DNA from: Halobaculum sp. XH14
Lineage (GTDB): Archaea; Halobacteriota; Halobacteria; Halobacteriales; Haloferacaceae
Assembly: GCF_032116555.1 (NCBI RefSeq)
Contig: NZ_CP134949.1
Span: forward strand, 744,001 to 808,000
Direction of reading: 5' to 3'
Length of the DNA: 64,000 bases
Position numbers and translations under genes: made by a program. Below the pieces are notes generated by a model. It did no database searches. It was not told where the DNA came from and worked only from the letters and a program-made list of their open reading frames with translations. Shown here one piece after another: positions 24,825-34,300 of this stretch. Numbering within the stretch: position 1 is the first letter of the stretch; each line of letters starts with the position of its first letter.

Positions 24825-25358
24825 TTGCCGGAAGACGATGTCCTTGAGCAGCAGGTATTCAGGATAGACGACGACTGGAGTAGGAGTGACGAAAAACAGA
24901 AGGAAGACGTGATGAACGCTGTCCTGAGAAAGCGGGAACGCGCTTTGCGGAAAGCCCGTGAAGCAATGGACCAACGGTACAGTCGGGGAACGAACGCCGG
25001 CACGGAGATCGGCTGGCTATACTTCTTTGCCTACGAAAATCTGAATGCTGCCGTCAACCAGGCCAACCTGAATGGCGACGGCGTCTCCGAGAAACTGGAG
25101 GACCTGGTTCACGAGTTCCACGAAGCGGTGAAGATCTACGACCGAGAAGGCGAGGAAGTCGTGAAGGAATACACGCCGCATGATATGCTAAAATGGAGCC
25201 AGGAAGCCGAGGAAATCCGGCGTATGCCTGCTCCAATGAGGAAGGTGATGGATGAGAATGGGGAGAAGATCCACCAGTTGATCGGGTTCGCTTACAGCGG
25301 AACTGAGGCTGTCACCGAAGGCAGCAGCGAGGACGAAAATCGGGGACCTGAAGGGTGA
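24825..25358 (+). CDS. Soluble helical protein between membrane channel candidate and ATPase
   Basis: TTG start behind GGTGG, three bases after the preceding stop; 177 residues. Almost entirely helical and charged, with RKRERALRKAREAMDQRY near residue 40 and a hydrophobic GWLYFFAYENLNAA helix near 70. No motif. It is followed within eight bases by the ATPase, suggesting an adaptor to the ATPase. Confidence 0.6.
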   Translation: MPEDDVLEQQVFRIDDDWSRSDEKQKEDVMNAVLRKRERALRKAREAMDQRYSRGTNAGTEIGWLYFFAYENLNAAVNQANLNGDGVSEKLEDLVHEFHEAVKIYDREGEEVVKEYTPHDMLKWSQEAEEIRRMPAPMRKVMDENGEKIHQLIGFAYSGTEAVTEGSSEDENRGPEG

Positions 25359-25365
25359 CTAATCG

Positions 25366-28056
25366 CTGGCCTTAGCCACTCCGTTCAAGTTCCTGAATGA
25401 CCTCGAAGACGTTCTCACCAGCTACAATGAGGGACAGAAGGAGAACTCTGAGAACAACAATCTCGTCGTACCTGGCATCCCTCGATCGGGGAAAGGACAG
25501 GTCACGGGCTGGGCGAAGGAGCACGGACTGGCTGGTGACCACATCAAATTATTCGAAACACATGCTACCAAGATATCGCACCTGGCGGAGATCTTCCAGT
25601 TTCTCTTGCCGAACGGGTTCTTCCTGAACCGGGATTCCCGGGACATCGTCGAGTCGATTCAGGAGCAACTGGAGCGAGGTTCGTATCGAGAGCCAGTCCT
25701 CGACACCAGTGACTTGGACGAATTATTGGAGTTGCATGAGTTGGCTCCTCCGCCGCAGCGTATCGAGAAAATCGACGAGTTCCTCGAGAAAGAGTCGAAC
25801 CATAGTCTCTGCCAGAGACTGGAAGAAGCGAAGGAGAAGCAGGTGGGGATCAAGAACCGGCTGGAGCAGATCCATAGTCAATGCTATACTAATCCGAACG
25901 TCCCGGACACCTTCAGGAAGAACTACACGGACGGCTTGAACCGGAGCTTCGACATCCAGGTCTTCACACCGATCTCCCGGAATATGCCGACTGGAGAGGT
26001 CCCAGACTTTTTCGAGCCGTTCGGAGTACCGGTCGACGCCTTTGAGCGGTACGAGAACCTGAAGTGGGGCTTGCAGATCGTCCACGGGGATTCCAGCTAC
26101 GGCGACTACAAATACATCTATAGAAGGGTCGTCGACGTCGGGGACTCCAGCTTCGAGGACCTGAAGAACGTCGGAGAGCTCAAGGACAGCAAGCACTCCG
26201 TGGAAAGAGAGTACGGCGACGGCCAGACCTTCACCGTCAGCCGTGTAGTCAACGAGGAGAACGCCCGGAAAGCGTTTGAGAGAGACTGGGAGGACACGTT
26301 CGGTACTCAGGGCGTAGTCTGCTCTTCCGGCTTCGACCACACATTACGGGAACGCTTGAAGGAGGCGATGCTTTCAGACGAGCCGGATATCATCTGTCTC
26401 TACACCGGTTTTCTCAGCGATGAGACGGTGCGGAAGTTCGTCATGGTGTATTTCATGGAGACGATGTTCGATATCGTCCGCAACCTTTCCGGCAGTGAGC
26501 TCAAGAAATTGGACCGGCAGTTCATCGCGTCGATGATCGAGGCCCAAGAAGTGGTGAAGAAGTCGACGAAGGACACCAAACTCAGTACAGCGGACAAGGT
26601 GTTCAACCGGTTCGTGAAGGAGGCGATGAACGACTCCGGGCACTACAACTTCAACTTCTGGGTTGACTCCAAGCCCAGTGAGACGCATCAGATCCTGTTG
26701 TCGAAGGCGTCGAAGCGTATCATCACCCGGATGAACAAGGAGGACGTCGAGTCCTGGTACAACGGCGACACTCGGAAGAAGCTGAAGAAGGCTTTCAGCG
26801 ACGAACGGAACTACGCCTCGCTCGACGGCAGGTATCCGGAGTTCGGGTACGGTTTCATCTACATGAGTGACGGCATCGTCGAGTGGGATACCACGAGTGG
26901 TTTGAAGACGTACGGTCACCGGTTGCCGTGTCCGCGGATGTGTGTTCAAGATCCATTGGACGAGATTTCGAACAGTGACTGGAGTTTCTTCACCGAGGAA
27001 CTCGGCATGGATTCGATGCGTTTCCAGGAGTACCAGGACGCACTTTTCAAGGAGGACTGGGAAGCCAGCGCCGAAGCGTACATTGAAGAACGGGAGCGCA
27101 AGGAGCGTGAGAAGCAGAAGGAGAAGGAGGAAGAGGAGAAGACGAAGAAGGAGATGCGGAAGTCCGTGGCCTGCTCCAAGCTCGAGGCCAAGGTCTCCGA
27201 CATGGATGAACTGCCGTCGAAGTGGAAGCCGACTCACGAGGAGATCCTTGCGGAGATGAAGGAGGAAGACCTGGTGCCGGACGATTTCGAGCGCCGGACC
27301 ATCGAGAACTACACAAAGGAACGCCGTAGCGACTTGGAGGAGAATTTCAACAAGGGCAGCGACGAGGATATCGATGTCGAGCAGGTAGCGAATGAACTGA
27401 AAACCTTGGAGAGGAACGGGAAGCCCGCCTTTGTCTACGGACCGAAGTCAAAATCAGATAAGGAGATCTTGGCGAAGCAGTACATCCTGAAGAACCACGA
27501 TGTCGACGAGAGTGTTGCCGAGGATAAAGCGGAGGAGGCGACGAGTATCGCTCTCATGGACTTGAAACTGGAGGGCATCATCGACGGAAATTATCGGGTC
27601 AAAGACGAGTACGAGGATCCGGAGGAGTACAAGGCGATTATGGGTATGGGCCGGGGTGAAGCATCGGAGCAGGAATCACAGGAAGAAGAGCAGTCAGAGA
27701 CAGAGGATTCTGAGGACAACGAAACGGAGTATGTGGAGGTCCGGATAACTTCTGAAGTTCCAGAGGTCAGAGGCACTGACTTGGATGTCTACGGCCCATT
27801 TGAGAAGGACGAGGTTGTGGAAGTTCCGGAGGACAACGCGGATATTCTCGTCAATAGAGGAAAGGCAGAGTTCGTAGAGAACGGAGAATCAGAGAATGAG
27901 ACTTCTGAAGACGATGCTGAGGAGTTACAGGAAGCTCCGGGTGAAGAATGGCTGTGTACGTGTGGATCCTTCAACGAGGAAGACCGGGCCGTATGCCGGA
28001 ACCCGAAGTGTACGAAGACCTTTGAAGAAGTCGAGGAAGAACAGAGTTCAGAGTAG
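25366..28056 (+). CDS. VirD4/TraG-like DNA-translocation ATPase candidate; apparent CTG start
   Basis: The frame is open from 25363, and no ATG/GTG/TTG occurs before residues that carry the P-loop. CTG at 25366, behind GGTGA, gives 896 residues starting MALATPFKFLNDL. Residues 37-44 are GIPRSGKG, very like the GPTRSGKG of VirD4/TraG coupling proteins, followed by HLAEIFQFLLPNGFF. Residues near 430-450 (GHYNFNFWVDSKPSETHQIL) sit where RecA-type motors carry the 'xxSQ/RPS' sensor. The C terminus has two coiled-coil stretches, an acidic linker and a zinc finger, CTCGSFNEEDRAVCRNPKC. Proposed to pump element DNA during transfer or packaging. A clear Walker B was not pinpointed. Confidence 0.65.
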   Translation: MALATPFKFLNDLEDVLTSYNEGQKENSENNNLVVPGIPRSGKGQVTGWAKEHGLAGDHIKLFETHATKISHLAEIFQFLLPNGFFLNRDSRDIVESIQEQLERGSYREPVLDTSDLDELLELHELAPPPQRIEKIDEFLEKESNHSLCQRLEEAKEKQVGIKNRLEQIHSQCYTNPNVPDTFRKNYTDGLNRSFDIQVFTPISRNMPTGEVPDFFEPFGVPVDAFERYENLKWGLQIVHGDSSYGDYKYIYRRVVDVGDSSFEDLKNVGELKDSKHSVEREYGDGQTFTVSRVVNEENARKAFERDWEDTFGTQGVVCSSGFDHTLRERLKEAMLSDEPDIICLYTGFLSDETVRKFVMVYFMETMFDIVRNLSGSELKKLDRQFIASMIEAQEVVKKSTKDTKLSTADKVFNRFVKEAMNDSGHYNFNFWVDSKPSETHQILLSKASKRIITRMNKEDVESWYNGDTRKKLKKAFSDERNYASLDGRYPEFGYGFIYMSDGIVEWDTTSGLKTYGHRLPCPRMCVQDPLDEISNSDWSFFTEELGMDSMRFQEYQDALFKEDWEASAEAYIEERERKEREKQKEKEEEEKTKKEMRKSVACSKLEAKVSDMDELPSKWKPTHEEILAEMKEEDLVPDDFERRTIENYTKERRSDLEENFNKGSDEDIDVEQVANELKTLERNGKPAFVYGPKSKSDKEILAKQYILKNHDVDESVAEDKAEEATSIALMDLKLEGIIDGNYRVKDEYEDPEEYKAIMGMGRGEASEQESQEEEQSETEDSEDNETEYVEVRITSEVPEVRGTDLDVYGPFEKDEVVEVPEDNADILVNRGKAEFVENGESENETSEDDAEELQEAPGEEWLCTCGSFNEEDRAVCRNPKCTKTFEEVEEEQSSE

Positions 28057-28470
28057 TTCTTTACCCTCTCCGTGCTTCAGTCCTAACACGATGAAGGGCC
28101 GAGCCTCTTGGAATTTCTCGGTTGGCTCGATCTCTTCGCCCAGTTTTTTCTTCCAGTTGTGGGTGAAGACGAAGATGTCCGTGCCGTCGCGTTTTCCTAC
28201 GTGCTCTAGTATTCCTTCGTCCTCAAGGCTGTCCAGGAATCTGTATTCCCAGTCCCCGCCTTTTGTGCCGATGATGTCGGTGAGTTCGTATTTGCTGTAG
28301 ACTCTGTCGCTGTCCGAGAAGTCTTGGTTATTCCTTACAGGTTCAGTGAACGGGAGTTTATCTTTGGCCCAGGTGATCCCCCCGGTCCATAGCTTCCAGC
28401 TCTCAGGGTCGTGTTCGACCAGATTTTTAATATATTGGTATGCCTTCGGGTTTTCCCCGTCGATCTCCAT
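28048..28470 (-). CDS. Winged-helix-like protein
   Basis: 140 residues, ATG at 28470, leaderless from a minus-strand TATA (CTTAAAAAG at about 28492-28500). Residues 55-110 look like a winged helix: YSKYELTDIIGTKGGDWEYR, FLDSLEDEGILEHVGKRDG and TDIFVFTHNW as the wing. Its stop overlaps the end of the ATPase gene, and its promoter is back to back with that of the secreted protein at 28629. It is a candidate regulator of the envelope genes. Confidence 0.6.
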   Translation of the reverse strand: MEIDGENPKAYQYIKNLVEHDPESWKLWTGGITWAKDKLPFTEPVRNNQDFSDSDRVYSKYELTDIIGTKGGDWEYRFLDSLEDEGILEHVGKRDGTDIFVFTHNWKKKLGEEIEPTEKFQEARPFIVLGLKHGEGKELL

Positions 28471-28536
28471 GATATTCTACTGTAGTCTTGTTCTTTTTAA
28501 GTATAACACGGGCTTTTAGAGTCCGGTAGAATAGAC

Positions 28537-28546
28537 CTTTATAAAC
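28537..28546 (+). promoter_or_regulatory. TATA box for the leader peptide and structural protein
   Basis: CTTTATAAAC is centred 26 bases before the ATG at 28568, so the mRNA should begin at or next to the leader peptide's own start codon. Confidence 0.7.
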
Positions 28547-28567
28547 ACATTCTGTCATTTGTGTGGT

Positions 28568-28642
28568 ATGACGTTTGATAGTATCCCTGCTACGAGCCTC
28601 CCCGGGCGAGTAGGGGGAGGTGGTTATTATGGGACATGGTAA
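28568..28642 (+). CDS. 24-residue leaderless leader peptide
   Basis: ATG to TAA encodes MTFDSIPATSLPGRVGGG then a short Tyr/Trp-containing end. It begins at the predicted transcript start and runs in another frame through the SD and past the ATG of the structural gene (28629), ending 14 bases inside it. A ribosome translating it would unwind the hairpin that covers the downstream SD. It is therefore a likely translational switch or coupler, even if the peptide itself has no job. Confidence 0.5.
   Translation: MTFDSIPATSLPGRVGGGGYYGTW
28590..28620 (+). promoter_or_regulatory. SD-sequestering hairpin with an alternative stem
   Basis: CCTCCCC (28597-28603) pairs perfectly over seven bases with GGGGAGG (28614-28620), which is the SD of the gene at 28629. 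A mutually exclusive stem, CTAC (28590-28593) with GTAG (28610-28613), would free part of the SD. The arrangement looks like an on/off structure for a highly expressed gene. Confidence 0.55.
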
Positions 28643-29648
28643 GAAAATTGCAATTGCAGCTGGAGGACTCGGAGGTACAGCAGCTCTTCTCTTCGTACTG
28701 GCGATGATATTCGCTCCAGGTACAGTTACACCAGATCAGGGAAACGGAGATCAAGTCACACCGCCTGCACAGAACGGGACCGATACAACTGGTCCTTGGG
28801 ATAACCGTGCAGTGAAGAAGACCATCAAGCTGGAGGATCTGAATAGCAACGCAGTCAGCAGCGGTACAATCCACGTCTTTGCGGACAAGCCGACAGACAG
28901 CAGCGGAAACGTAGTCTGGGGCAACGAACGTGCGATCGAACCGTACTTCGGAACAAGTCAGGAGAAGGATCAGGTCAGTGTCTCCAGTTCGGAGACCACG
29001 CTGCAGTACGAACCAGGAACATACTTCCTGGCGATCGAGTCCAGCGGCCACTACACGGAGTTCGTGAAGCTGGAGATTCCAGACGGATCCAGCTACGGCG
29101 ACACCTCGCTTTCCGAGTACAATCAGGCACCAGAGATGGTGAACTTTGAACTGGCTCAGACCTACAGTCCGGCGCTTGAAGCTCTGGATGTAGGGGTCGA
29201 CAGTAACTCCACATCAATCGAGACGTGGAACGACGACTACACAGTCAAGCCTTCTGAAGGAAGCGAGTACCGTGCCTGGAAGATGGTTGTGCACACCGGA
29301 GACGTTGATCCGACAACTGACAGTGACAGTGACGGCAACCACGATGAAGGAATCAGGAAGGCGTACTTCGAGCTCTCCGGAGCAGCAAGTACCAAGAGTG
29401 TCGTGTTCAACCCGTCTAACGGGATTGACAAGCTGGGAAGCAACGACAAGGCAACCGTCAACATCGACGACGTCGTTGTAACGCCGGATAATCCGCTGAC
29501 AATCAGCTCATACCTGGTCACCTTTGAGACAAGCACTTCGGGTGCTTCGGACGGTGACGAGGTTCTGACGGACGGCGAGAATCCGTTTGACTTCCAGCTG
29601 TTCAGTGACACTGGAACTGGTACGTCCAAGACGGACGTGACAGCGTGA
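28629..29648 (+). CDS. Signal-anchored secreted protein, candidate major structural protein
   Basis: 339 residues, ATG behind GGGGGAGGTGG. A short basic N terminus (MGHGKKIAIAAGGLGG) leads into one hydrophobic helix. The rest is an extracellular, beta-rich, acidic protein with no cysteines, a VDPTTDSDSDGNHDEG loop that may bind calcium, and a Ser/Thr-rich end. The strongest SD in the element, a dedicated TATA box, a structured leader and well-biased codons suggest high expression, as for a capsid, spike or pilus-like subunit. No homologue recognised, so the structural role is inferred. Confidence 0.6.
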   Translation: MGHGKKIAIAAGGLGGTAALLFVLAMIFAPGTVTPDQGNGDQVTPPAQNGTDTTGPWDNRAVKKTIKLEDLNSNAVSSGTIHVFADKPTDSSGNVVWGNERAIEPYFGTSQEKDQVSVSSSETTLQYEPGTYFLAIESSGHYTEFVKLEIPDGSSYGDTSLSEYNQAPEMVNFELAQTYSPALEALDVGVDSNSTSIETWNDDYTVKPSEGSEYRAWKMVVHTGDVDPTTDSDSDGNHDEGIRKAYFELSGAASTKSVVFNPSNGIDKLGSNDKATVNIDDVVVTPDNPLTISSYLVTFETSTSGASDGDEVLTDGENPFDFQLFSDTGTGTSKTDVTA

Positions 29649-29769
29649 TGCTGGCTATTTAGCGCCCTTTTGTGGCGTGGCTGATGGCTTGTGGCGAGGT
29701 GGCCTCGGAACCCGGAGCCTTGCCGAGTGCCCTCCGCAGAATCGGGGGGCGGGAGTCTTCCTCCCTCTC

Positions 29770-29779
29770 ATTTAAAAAC
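29770..29779 (+). promoter_or_regulatory. TATA box, leaderless promoter
   Basis: ATTTAAAAAC is centred 28 bases before the ATG at 29802. The gap 29649-29801 otherwise holds a small CAGC/GCTG hairpin over the previous stop followed by a T-rich run, a possible terminator. Confidence 0.65.
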
Positions 29780-29801
29780 AATATTCTACCAGTTCTTTCC
29801 C

Positions 29802-30668
29802 ATGGAGACCGAGGATGGACTGGAGCTGCTATCTGGAGTCCTGATGTTCTTCTTCCTGACAATCGCTTTACCAGCCTTCCTGCTGTACGGCCTCGGAGCA
29901 GCTTCTGAACAGGCAAATCTAGTGAAGTACTTTTTCTACGGCGTCCTCGGGTTCTCCCCTTTACTGGTCAACTTCGCTACGGTGTTCCTCGAGAATCGAG
30001 GCTTCTTCGAGAAGCATCCTTCTCTCAAGGGCTTCCAGTACATCACGTTCCACAGCCCGGAGCAGACACCGCTCGGTCAAAAGTTTCCGAAGCTGGTTCA
30101 GGCGAAGGTGATGATCCCGCTGTTCATTGTTATCGCGTTGTTTTTCGGGATGCTGGTCAGCGTCAGTGGAACGTTTTCAGTCGGTACTCCGGACCTGGTC
30201 ACCGGCAGCATCTCGCCAGGCGCAGAACTTGGACTCGCCGTGGAGCCAGCGGTCTCCGCTGAAACCTTCTTCTTCAACGTCGGAATGTTACTCGGGCAGA
30301 TCGGCTTCATCTACCTGTTCCTGTTCAGTCGAGGTGTTTCGCCGCGTTGGAGCTATATCTGGAGCCACGTATTGTCGTGGATCTTGACGTCGATTGAGTT
30401 CCTGTTCTACCACAGCTTCAGGTACGGGACTCAGGAAACCAGTCAAGCCTCCGTGTTCCTGCTGGGCTTGATTACCAACGGGTTCACGGCGTTGACGCAT
30501 TCGATTATCCCGGCGTACCTGATTCACGGCTCCGGGAACTTCTTTGACAAAGCCTCAGAGGCCGGGATATTTACTTCGGACGTAGCGGTGCTGATAGCAG
30601 TGGTTGGAACCCTGATTTCCGGTGTCGTCCTCGTGCATTTCCTTTTCAAGGAGTTGGGAGGTGAGTAA
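29802..30668 (+). CDS. Polytopic membrane protein (about eight helices), possible membrane-embedded protease
   Basis: From the ATG at 29802 the product has 288 residues with seven or eight hydrophobic segments. The second half has polar residues inside helices: TSIEFLFYHSFRYG (about 190), LTHSIIPAYLIHGSGNFFDK (about 230-250). Conserved-looking Glu and His pairs in helices are seen in CPBP and PrsW intramembrane proteases, so such an activity is possible, but the pattern is not decisive. The longer reading to 29691 lacks a promoter and contains unlikely sequence. Probably co-transcribed with the JAMM gene 9 bases downstream. Confidence 0.6.
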   Translation: METEDGLELLSGVLMFFFLTIALPAFLLYGLGAASEQANLVKYFFYGVLGFSPLLVNFATVFLENRGFFEKHPSLKGFQYITFHSPEQTPLGQKFPKLVQAKVMIPLFIVIALFFGMLVSVSGTFSVGTPDLVTGSISPGAELGLAVEPAVSAETFFFNVGMLLGQIGFIYLFLFSRGVSPRWSYIWSHVLSWILTSIEFLFYHSFRYGTQETSQASVFLLGLITNGFTALTHSIIPAYLIHGSGNFFDKASEAGIFTSDVAVLIAVVGTLISGVVLVHFLFKELGGE

Positions 30669-30677
30669 GACTCAGAG

Positions 30678-31280
30678 ATGGATCTTAAACGGGTAGTAGC
30701 TGTTGCGGTCGCTGTAATCTTCTTATCCGTGTTTTTCTTCGTCGCCACGTTGTACGTTCTGCAGTACTTGAGTTTCGGGACTCGTGGCCTGGTCCAGGAC
30801 GTGAGGATCGAGGCTGGGATGGGTCCACGGAGAACTGTCGACACCGTCTACATCCAGAAGAGTGACCTAGAAACGCTGCAGGAGGCGTACACCCCGGAAC
30901 GAGAGAAGCAGTGGATAGCCAATATCAACGAATCAGAGGTGATGACGGACCTGACGCTGACCGGAGTAGGGAATCTGACTCACGTCACCGGTAGTTACGA
31001 CAGTAGTAAGGAACCGGAGGTCCTGATTCACAGTCATAGGCCGAACGCTACGGGCCGTCTCTCTGGTTTCGACAAGGAGTGGCTGCGGAACGCTTCTCGT
31101 AAGGCGTTGAATCGGGGAGAAGAGAGGGAGGACTTGTACCGGATGAGCTGTATTCTTCACCGGAAGTGGCGATTCACTAAGCCACAGCTGTACTGCTACG
31201 CCAACCCGTTCATCTACAGGGATACGGAGGTTTCCGAGGGAGGATTTTTCAACCGGGTCAGCGTGACGGTTCTGGATTAG
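30678..31280 (+). CDS. Membrane-anchored JAMM/MPN-like protein
   Basis: 200 residues, ATG behind GGGAGGTGAG. One N-terminal hydrophobic helix (about 7-30), then a domain with HSHRPNATGRLSGFD at residues 118-132, matching the JAMM zinc signature HxH...SxxD. An upstream Glu that would complete the site lies in EPEVLIHSH or the preceding helix and is not certain. Two cysteines near the end (SCILHRKW, LYCYANP) may pair. JAMM enzymes remove ubiquitin-like tags or process proteins. With an outside-facing domain it could trim a surface protein. Orientation is not determined. Confidence 0.6.
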   Translation: MDLKRVVAVAVAVIFLSVFFFVATLYVLQYLSFGTRGLVQDVRIEAGMGPRRTVDTVYIQKSDLETLQEAYTPEREKQWIANINESEVMTDLTLTGVGNLTHVTGSYDSSKEPEVLIHSHRPNATGRLSGFDKEWLRNASRKALNRGEEREDLYRMSCILHRKWRFTKPQLYCYANPFIYRDTEVSEGGFFNRVSVTVLD

Positions 31281-31290
31281 TATTTTAAAT
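31281..31290 (+). promoter_or_regulatory. TATA box for the giant surface protein
   Basis: TATTTTAAAT is centred 25 bases before the ATG at 31311, giving a leaderless mRNA. Confidence 0.65.
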
Positions 31291-31310
31291 AGCTCTGAGC
31301 AGTTCTACGT

Positions 31311-34300
31311 ATGGTGTCTCGAAAACATTTTTTCCTGTTAGCCTCGGCTCTACTCCTCCTCGCAAACGGTTCTGCTGCTAATATCCAGGTTGTTGGTCTT
31401 GAGGAAGATGGAATCAACACGACGTACACAGAGAACGGTATCCGGTTCACCACGGACTATCTGAACAAGACAGTCTCCTACAGAAAAGTCGTCAAACCAG
31501 ATAATTTGGCTACGAAAGACGGTGTACAGGTCAAGTCCAAGAGTAAGGGAGACGGAGATCTCCAGATCCAGTTCAGTTTCCAGGTTGCACAGGATTCGAA
31601 CTACACGTACCTACAGGGGAAGACGTTCTCAGGGGAGATCTCGTTGAAGAAGGGTGTTCTGAAGACAAACTTCGTCAATGGGTCTGTGACCAGTGACAAG
31701 GACGAGCGAATTAACATCAGCTCCGAGGCCCACTACGAGCACCTGATCTTAGATTATGAATTGATTGATGCTGGGACGCCGAAGAACATGACCCAAAATG
31801 TATACTCCGGAGAGGAGACCAGGAAAATCCCAGTCTCCGGCAGTGTAGAACAGATCTCCGCTTCCAAAGTCCAGCAGGCGATTACGAAAGACAATCTGTA
31901 CGAGAACCGGACGACAGAGAAACTGGTGATCGCATACGACCCACGTACTAACATCTCAGGTGTCGACTGGAACGGTTTGAACCACTCGCCTGCTTCAGCA
32001 AGTTACAACGAAGATATCGACCCGGAGCTGGTGGACGCAGGGATCACAACAGGCAGGCTCGACAATGCTTCTCAGTACGAGTTCAAGGTATACAACGTCA
32101 CATACCCTGCTGACAGTGAGAGAACTGTCAAGGTGAACTTCACACAGCCAGAATACAATCCCTTGACGGATAACCCGGAGAACTTCGAGTTCCAGTACTA
32201 CAGCTACATCATAGGTTCTGTAGCGACTTTTAAAACCAACACATCAGAAGATTTCCAAAAAGGAAACTTTCAAGGAACTATTTTAAGTAATGGTAAATTA
32301 TTCTCTCAGAACAGAACCAATTTCTATAATACAACCGGTACGGCTCAGGAATTTTCTGCGAACTTGCCTAATACGGTCTATACCGTGAAGATCAACGGGC
32401 CGGGAGGAGGAGGGCCGAGCGGAACTTATGACAGATATGATCCCGGAGGTTCTGGAGGATACGTTAAAGGAAATATCACAATCTCCAACGATCAAAATTG
32501 GGATATCTACGTTGGTGGTGCAGGAGGAGAATCAGAACACGGAGGCTATGGAGGATGGGGATACTACAACGGAGGTTATGGAGGAGGAGTCGGAAACACC
32601 CCAGCGACCGGCGCAGGGGGCGGAGGAGGTCTTTCAGCGATTGTATCCCCTCAAAGTCATATTATGGCAGCCGCAGGAGGTGGAGGGGGTGCAGGTGCTC
32701 AGTACCAAGTTTATGATATGTACGCAGGAGGTGGAGGAGGCGCAGGAGGCGGCCTCGGAGGAAACGCAGATAACTGTTGTAGTCAATCAGAAGACGGTTC
32801 CGGAGCTGGAGGAGGCAACTGGGGAGGAGATGGAGGAGATTCGCCCGCTGGCGGTGTAGGAGAAGCGGGAGGAGACGGACAAGGATTCTTCAATACGAGT
32901 TTCGGCTCATCAATAAACACCGTTACGGGCGGAGGAGCTGGAGAAGCAACTAAAGGAAACATTACAATAAGTTTCGATTCCAGTAAAAAGAATTATATAT
33001 CTAAAGTTTACTCAGTCCCCGAGAAAAAGATTTGGGATAATATAACAGTCTCAAATTTCAAGAAGAATGGTGGAACGATCACGATTTGGGTTAAAACCAG
33101 CAACGATGGTTTCTCCACGACTCTGGAGGAAGAGAAGATGAGTAGTTCGGAGCTTACAAGTTCGGGAACTCAAACGATCGACCTCGGGCTTACGCAGGGT
33201 GCTACGGACGTAAAATACAATATATCATACAGTAAAGGATCTTCGAGTCCTTCAATCGACAGTATCTCCTTGGACGGGAAAACTGCGAATAAGCCTCCAG
33301 AGATCACCGGTGTAAAATTCGTAGATAATCATAGAAAAGACGACACCCGGCTGAACTTCTCTCTCGACGATAAGGGCGAAAGCGATATCTCCGAGTTCAC
33401 AGGCATTGGCTCCGCATTATCCTTCACGAACTCGACTCTCCGTTCCAGTATTTCTATCCCGTTCAGTTCCACGGTCTCGATCTCTGATGTGAAGGGTGCG
33501 TCGGACAGCTTCGAGATTGATGTCTCTGAATCAGATACTGGAGTGCGTGAGGATGACTTCGGCCACTCGCTTTCGACACAGAGAGTCAACCGGACGGTTA
33601 CCATCTTCAACGACGCGGCCTCCAGTATTGACTATCAGCTTGTACTTGATCTCGCTGGAACAGTGGTACAGGGACAGTCTTGGAACGGTTCAATTCCTGG
33701 AACGGGTAGTGTCACGCATTCTGCAGTCGCTGAGTCGGACTGGATAACCGGAGAGACTCTGGGAACCTACAACAAGTACAGCGACGGCGACTTCAGCCAC
33801 GGTGAGGATACGCAGAGAATCCACAACAGAACCGAGTTAATCGTCGATAATCCACGCAGTTTCACGTTCCATGATGTCGACGTCTCCAGTACCTGCACTC
33901 AGGTCTCGACCACAGATATCGACTCTGGAAGTAACGTCCGAGCGACGATGGACTGCACCAGACCTGTTCACGTAATTGACGTAATCAATGAGTCAACCAG
34001 TTCCCTGTACGCAGACATCGGCTACAGTCACGACTTAGGTAAGCAAGGGTTGGCGAAGAACAAGACTCTGGCCGAAACGGAGGGATACGTCTTTACAGGT
34101 GTCAATGTTTCCGCGCCTTCCCTTCCGGGCTCTACGGTGAATGGTGGGATGCGAGAGGTCAACCTTTCCAGCAAAGAGTCGACGACGGAGATCTACAACG
34201 CGACCGGTGACTGGATACAGGATGAACAAGAGAAGCAGGAAGCGTTTGGACAAGACGTTTCCAGGGTCCACGACATCGATCAGCAGTACCTCTACAATCA

